DNA of 64,000 bases, taken from contig NW_027506910.1 of NCBI RefSeq assembly GCF_052324685.1, forward strand, positions 321,660 to 385,659. The letters run 5' to 3'. Position numbers and translations under genes: made by a program. How positions within the stretch are numbered: the stretch's first letter is position 1; each line of letters begins with the position of its first letter. Of this stretch, positions 50,061-64,000 are shown one piece after another. Under the pieces are notes generated by a model that worked only from the letters and a program-made list of their open reading frames with translations, did not search any database and was not told where the DNA came from. This DNA is from Brachyhypopomus gauderio (Eukaryota; Chordata; Actinopteri; Gymnotiformes; Hypopomidae).

Positions 50061-51489
50061 GAGTTCAAAGAATCGGAAACGCACTTAGCCTATACAAATG
50101 TCAGATCTATTTCATGTAGTATTTTCAGTTTCCCCAATGTCAGAAAAAAGGGGAAAAAAATTAAAACCCAATAAATGAACACACAAATTAAAAACAATAA
50201 TGAAAATGTACACTGATGAGCCAACAACACACGCAGATGAAGAAAAAAATTTTTTTTCAAAAAGTATGACTGGCAGCTCCGTCAGCCAATCAGGTTCCTC
50301 CTGTGAACCGGGTACCTTCAGTTCCTGTGCTGATCAGTGTGCCTGGGCACACGGGGCGCTGCAGAATTAACATCATTTCCTTCCGGTGAGGACAGACGGC
50401 GTCCACCAGGCACCAGGTCAGCCCCAGACCTCTGCTTCTCGTGTCTCCGTGCGAGGAAGCGTGTGCAGGCTGGTGGGGGCCGTCGTCACACTGAGCTGTC
50501 CACACTCTTCATGTGCAGTGCCCCCCCCCAACCCCCCTCATAGTCTTAACACAGAAATACAACAATTCGATCATTTCACAAAAGCAATACATTCAAAAAC
50601 ACAGGTGCTGAAGAGGGTCTGGTTAATAATGCACCGTCCGAAATAAAACCTCATTTGTCCCTTTAACAGTCAATTAAACAAGGCATAACCACCCAGTTAG
50701 TGTATTAATGCAATCTTCGGGGAAGGGGAGAGAAGCCCCCCCCCCCCCCCATACGCTAAGCACAAACACAAATGTGAAAACGTGCGTGTGCACCACTGTG
50801 ACAGACTACATGCAGCCTCGTGTCCAACTCGCCCTTTAACCCTCTCAGATGTGTCTCACAAGTCCCAAAGGCTCGTGTACTCAGACCTGACGTCACTCTG
50901 ATCCCGACACACCGGCAGTCTGCACAAAAGGCGCGGCAGCTCGTCTCCTCTGACGTACGTGTGTGTGTGTCAGATGGGGGCGGAGCCAGACGGGCTCGAG
51001 CATGATTAAAGCACGTCTCTCCCTCTCTCCTCCGTTCCTATCTGAGCTTCTGTCGTTTTTGCCTTTCGGCTGCTGATTCAAATGGTCCTGTGGTGTAGTC
51101 GTATAATGAGTCTGCCTTACATCATGCTGTAGAGGGGTGTGTGTGTGTGTGTGCACGCAGGCAAGTGTGAGGGGTGCACCTGCATGTGAATGTGAGGGAG
51201 AGAGACTGATCGTGTGTGTGCACGCATGTATGAGGGCAAAGTCCCTGCATGCCCAAGACAGTGTGTGAGTGTGTGTGTGTGTGTGGATCCAGTCTAAGCA
51301 TGCTACTGCTTTTGGACTTGTAAAGGCAACCATATAGATCAAAGATCAAAATCCCACTGTGCTTAAAATAAACCCACTAGCAGCTCCACATTTATCATCA
51401 CCAGACATCCAATAGTGAATACTGTGACTCAGTCTCAGACAGAGACGGAGAGAGAATGAGAAACAGAGGGTGGGGGGGGGGGGGTGGGG

Positions 51490-51552
<63 letters not shown>

Positions 51553-51831
51553 TGCGTGCAATTACACTCAACCTTCACCCCCATTACATCATCAACCCTG
51601 TTGTTGTTGTTATTGTTATTAAAAAGAACCACCAAACAGGCAGAAAGAAAAAGAATGAAAAGAAATGATTAACTGGTCACGGCAAACTTTATGTACACGA
51701 ACATTAAGAGAAGACGGGAGCGGAGGAGGCGAGTGGATAGTGAGCCCCAAGGAGGGGCCTTCTTCCTGGGTGTTGGAGAAGCTCAGCTGGGGTGTGGCGG
51801 GGGTTTGGGTGGTGCTGGAGGGGCAGGCCGC
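50061..51831 (-). other. Probable ppp1cb 3' UTR region
   Basis: No coding sequence. Contains G/C homopolymer runs, a (GA)n run at 51491-51550 and short GT tracts. Extent is inferred from the candidate polyadenylation signal. Confidence 0.45.
51491..51550. repeat. (GA)n microsatellite
   Basis: Pure GA run preceded by a G-rich block (51470-51490). Confidence 0.95.
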
Positions 51832-60953
<9,122 letters not shown>

Positions 60954-61080
60954 CTTCTCCACTCAAGTGCGCGCGTGCAAGTGTGTGTGTGTGTGTGTGT
61001 GTTTTTTTTTTTCTCTCTCCAGCGACCGCCAGGGGCCTGCGTGATGACGTCATCGCGCAGGCGCTCGATTTAGCTTCCCT
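60954..61080 (-). promoter_or_regulatory. ppp1cb 5' UTR/promoter, CpG-rich
   Basis: CpG-rich sequence with a GT run and T run directly upstream of the start codon, containing gatgacgtcatc (61043-61054), a palindromic CRE-type TGACGTCA core. The promoter role is inferred from position and this site. Confidence 0.55.
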
Positions 61081-61308
61081 CTCATGAATGTTTTATTTTA
61101 AAGGTGAACCGCATGCCTGTTAATAGTTATGTATTTGACAGTTTTATTACGTTTTTTACAACCTATAGATTTCTTAAATCAATATAGTGTATATTAAATC
61201 ATTAATATCTGTGGGCATGATAGATGGTTTGGTCTCTCAAGCTCAGAAACAGAGATCGAACAGAACATGTATTAATTCTGATGTTGCGGTTCAGACTGTT
61301 GTTTGACC

Positions 61309-61463
61309 CATCGGCAAATCGGCGCAGATGGAAATTCTGAAGTGAGGGGGACCAAGCTGTACAATATATACGTTTATGCTTGTAGATGCTAGATTTTGGA
61401 TGGGGTCAATATAAATCTGGAGGGGACATGTCCCCCCCGTCCCCAGTGCCATCTGCGCCCCTG
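61309..61463. mobile_element. Short hAT-type MITE, 155 bp, with 8 bp duplication
   Basis: Flanked by gtttgacc on both sides (61301-61308, 61464-61471). The right end in reverse reads CAGGGGCGCAGATGG; the left end has GGCGCAGATGG after a small insertion. It contains the ggacatgtcccccc motif common in dispersed fish repeats. Confidence 0.7.
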
Positions 61464-61961
61464 GTTTGACCTAAACCTTTGCGTGACTTTACCAAAACAG
61501 TGGTGTATTGAGAGATGTGTTACCAGCACTGCTTTGGGCAAAATAGTATGATATAGTACTAAGAGTATATGTATATACAATTATGAGGAAGTTTAATTTA
61601 CGTGAATAAGTTCAGATGAGCAGAAACACAGTGGCTTTCTTTAAAAAACTGATATTCTTTCATTATATCAAAGATAATCCTTTATTGTTGTTTTTGTTCC
61701 AATTCAAGTAATATGTTGCAGAAATGGTAAATTCCAGCTATATCAGAAAGCCTTAACCATACTGTATCAGGGTTAGATGTGTGCAAAATTGTAGCTCTCT
61801 TTGTTTTAAAACTAATGTATGAAAGAACACAGTCTTCTCCGGTGTGTAGGAGGATCATATACATGTGTGTACGTGCTGTAAAAAAGGCAACTCAAAATAA
61901 AGTCTCTCTCATCTCCACGGAGCTCATTTTCAGATTCCTTCTCTTTCTCTGCTCCCTGCAG

Positions 61962-62056
61962 TGGAGGAGGAGCCTAGTGATGCCTGGGCCGACCATCGCC
62001 CCGGCGACAGCTACCACGGCAGCCATGAGGACACGGAATCCTGGCAGCTGTCGGGG
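61962..62056 (+). CDS. Candidate internal coding exon of an unidentified plus-strand gene
   Basis: 95 bases with a strong acceptor (ttctctttctctgctccctgcag) and donor (GGGG|GTGAGT). In the frame after the first two bases it reads 31 acidic residues, EEEPSDAWADHRPGDSYHGS and onward to WQLSG, with no stop; another frame is also open. Base composition is coding-like and richer in GC than its flanks. No neighbouring exon was found inside the window, so the gene would continue past 64 kb. Product not recognised. Confidence 0.45.
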
Positions 62057-62184
62057 GTGAGTGGTGTGTGTCTGGGGTGTTAGCCAGGGTGAAGATGAAG
62101 GGATAGTCCTGGACACAAAGAAAAGAGACAGGACAAACAGAACTAAGAAAGAGGAGTACATACTGTGCTTCCCAAAGCTGGTCT

Positions 62185-62301
62185 ATGTCTATGTTCTAAT
62201 AGGTCTGTTCAGTAACTCTGGAACTCTCTTACAGTCGATCTGAGGCCCTTATGCAATTTCAATATGTTCAAGAAGAAAGTAAAGAACTTCCTATTTTGTA
62301 G

Positions 62302-62348
<47 letters not shown>

Positions 62349-62505
62349 GAAGGGCAGTGTTTAAATGGTCTTCATTCTCTAATGTATCTTTTATACATTT
62401 TTATTGTATTATTTAAATGACCTTCAGTCTTAAGTCTTAATATATAAAACAATATAAAACATGTTTATCAGCAAATCGAACATAAGCAGAGCAATGCAGG
62501 ACAAG

Positions 62506-62554
<49 letters not shown>

Positions 62555-62625
62555 ATGGCACAAGGCAACATCAACCACACGGCACAAGGCAACCCATAAT
62601 GATAGAGCAAGACAAGCACACAGAT

Positions 62626-62681
<56 letters not shown>

Positions 62682-62810
62682 CACGTCAAAGGGAGAGGAG
62701 TCACAGAGGAGAGGGACAAGGTCTTAATACATCTGTGTATTCTATATTTTCTGTAAAGTACTTCGTAAAACATGTTTAAGAAAGTACCATACAAATAAAG
62801 TTGCATGACC
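62185..62810 (+). mobile_element. L2-type LINE 3' remnant, interrupted by (CA)n
   Basis: One frame at 62210-62300 reads LWNSLTVDLRPL then FKKKVKNFLF, the C-terminal pattern of L2-type reverse transcriptases, with stops. (CA)n runs at 62305-62346, 62505-62549 and 62630-62680 follow, and a tail-like acaaataaag lies near 62790. Weak but consistent. Confidence 0.5.
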
Positions 62811-63540
62811 ACACTCAGTGAAGGGGAAACAGTCTACAAAGAAGACCCTCAGCTCGGGCTTCATGTCCTGCACGAGAGCAACAGTGCACACTAGTGCACA
62901 CTAGTGCATGCGGCTGTGTGTGTGGATCCCCAGATTAATGCAAAGCTGTGTGTGTAAAGTGTCAGGGGATATAATTACAAGTCGAAAGTAACTTTGCTGG
63001 TGATGGGGAGGCATTGCTGCGAATCTGTCACCGTTCCCATAGCAACGATGGTGTTTTGGAAGAAGGCTTGCATGACTATGGAGAAGTCGTCACGGCGGTT
63101 GTGGTGAGCTGACTACACCAGCCTCTCCGTCTCTGCCAGAGCAACAGGACCATTATGTAGAAGTCAGTACTAGTACACAAAACACAACACTGTTGCACAG
63201 GGCTCAGGACTGTAACACGGCAGTCACTACTGCTACACAGACTTCACTACCATTTCATGAGTCATTTCTTTAACACAGGGCTCACTACTGTAAAATACGA
63301 GACATTACTTTAACACAGGGCTCACTACTGTAAAATACGAGACATTACTTTTCATATTTTCCAGTCATGTGATAATGTGTCTTAAATATGTGGGGAGATG
63401 TCTCAATGGAACCAATTTGCATTATGAGGGTCCTTGACACTGGGTTTATTTCTGCAAGCTCACATAGCTAACAGAGGAACACGTTCAAACATAGAAGAAC
63501 ATGGAGTTTCCCTGACGTGAAGCTGCTCAGTGCGGGTGCT
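62811..63540. other. Gene-free stretch
   Basis: Contains a 45-50 bp imperfect tandem duplication (cacagggctcactactgtaa, at 63275 and 63313 vicinity). No exon recognised. Confidence 0.5.
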
Positions 63541-63689
63541 TGATTTTTACTTCTGCAGTAAGGGGAACCCAAGGATGTCCGATTTAATCATCCGAAGATT
63601 CTCAATCTGTAAAATCTCAACTATGTTTACCAGCACCCACCTACATAAACACAGACCCCCCCCCACACACACACACAAATAGAGAGTGA

Positions 63690-64000
63690 GAGAAGAGAAA
63701 GTGCACCATACCACATGGGTCCTGTAGTCATGACTGGTTCTAACATGACGCTGAGTTTTCCTTCTGTCCTTGGCCTTCAGTCCCCACATCTTAATCCGAC
63801 AGAACATCTCTGGGTTCAGAACATGTCCATTCCTCCATCTGGTCTGGGGCGGCTTGTGAGAAGCTATCCTACTGCATGGGCCAAGATTCCTGCAGAATGA
63901 TTTCAAGCCCTAGTGGAATCTATTCTACAATGGATTATACAATGAACTGCAAAGAAGGTCAAAGGAGGTCAATATGCTACTAGATGGGTGTCCATAATAA
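63690..64000 (+). mobile_element. Tc1-like transposase C-terminal remnant, cut by window end
   Basis: Encodes, with frame breaks, an SPHLNPTEHLW-type DDE motif (about 63775-63815) followed by a C-terminal helix region (near 63890-63960). Truncated on the left; continues or ends beyond 64000. Confidence 0.7.

Overview
The window is a gene-sparse, repeat-rich stretch of ray-finned fish (teleost) nuclear DNA. The coding sequence is split into many short exons with vertebrate-type splice sites. Introns are full of (CA)n/(GT)n tracts, minisatellites, Tc1-like, hAT-like and Harbinger-like DNA elements, an L2-type LINE and tRNA-headed SINEs of kinds common in teleosts. The species cannot be named from the sequence.

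Layout. 1-8.2 kb: no recognisable gene; minisatellites, SINEs, a truncated LINE, a hAT-type MITE and a long (AT)n tract. 8.26-21.6 kb (+): complete iars2 (mitochondrial isoleucyl-tRNA synthetase), 23 coding exons, 1008 codons plus stop. 23.3-47.7 kb (-): complete rab3gap2 (non-catalytic Rab3GAP subunit), 35 coding exons, tail-to-tail with iars2, with one apparent single-base frameshift in exon 15. 48.6-49.3 kb (+): a two-exon, 155-residue membrane protein, weakly similar to SAYSD1, head-to-head with rab3gap2. 51.8-60.95 kb (-): complete ppp1cb (protein phosphatase 1 beta catalytic subunit), 8 exons, 327 residues. 61-64 kb: MITE, LINE and Tc1-like remnants and one plausible coding exon of an unidentified + strand gene.

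The genes are housekeeping loci and do not form one pathway: mitochondrial tRNA charging, Rab3/Rab18 regulation at membranes, and serine/threonine dephosphorylation. The iars2/rab3gap2 tail-to-tail pair is also found in human (1q41); human ppp1cb lies on another chromosome (2p23), so the rab3gap2-ppp1cb link is a lineage-specific junction. Exon boundaries below were worked out by hand from splice sites and reading phase, using remembered human proteins as guide. Phase closes for every exon except rab3gap2 exon 15.

The most interesting signals are not new genes. (1) Local duplications have copied rab3gap2 splice junctions, including a minisatellite with about 20 copies of the exon 13/intron 13 donor. 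(2) Sense-strand (UG)n tracts lie next to many acceptors of iars2 and rab3gap2. (3) An L2-type element with a 956-codon intact reading frame sits antisense in a rab3gap2 intron. (4) Several non-autonomous transposons carry readable target-site duplications. I found no sign of a new multi-gene system.
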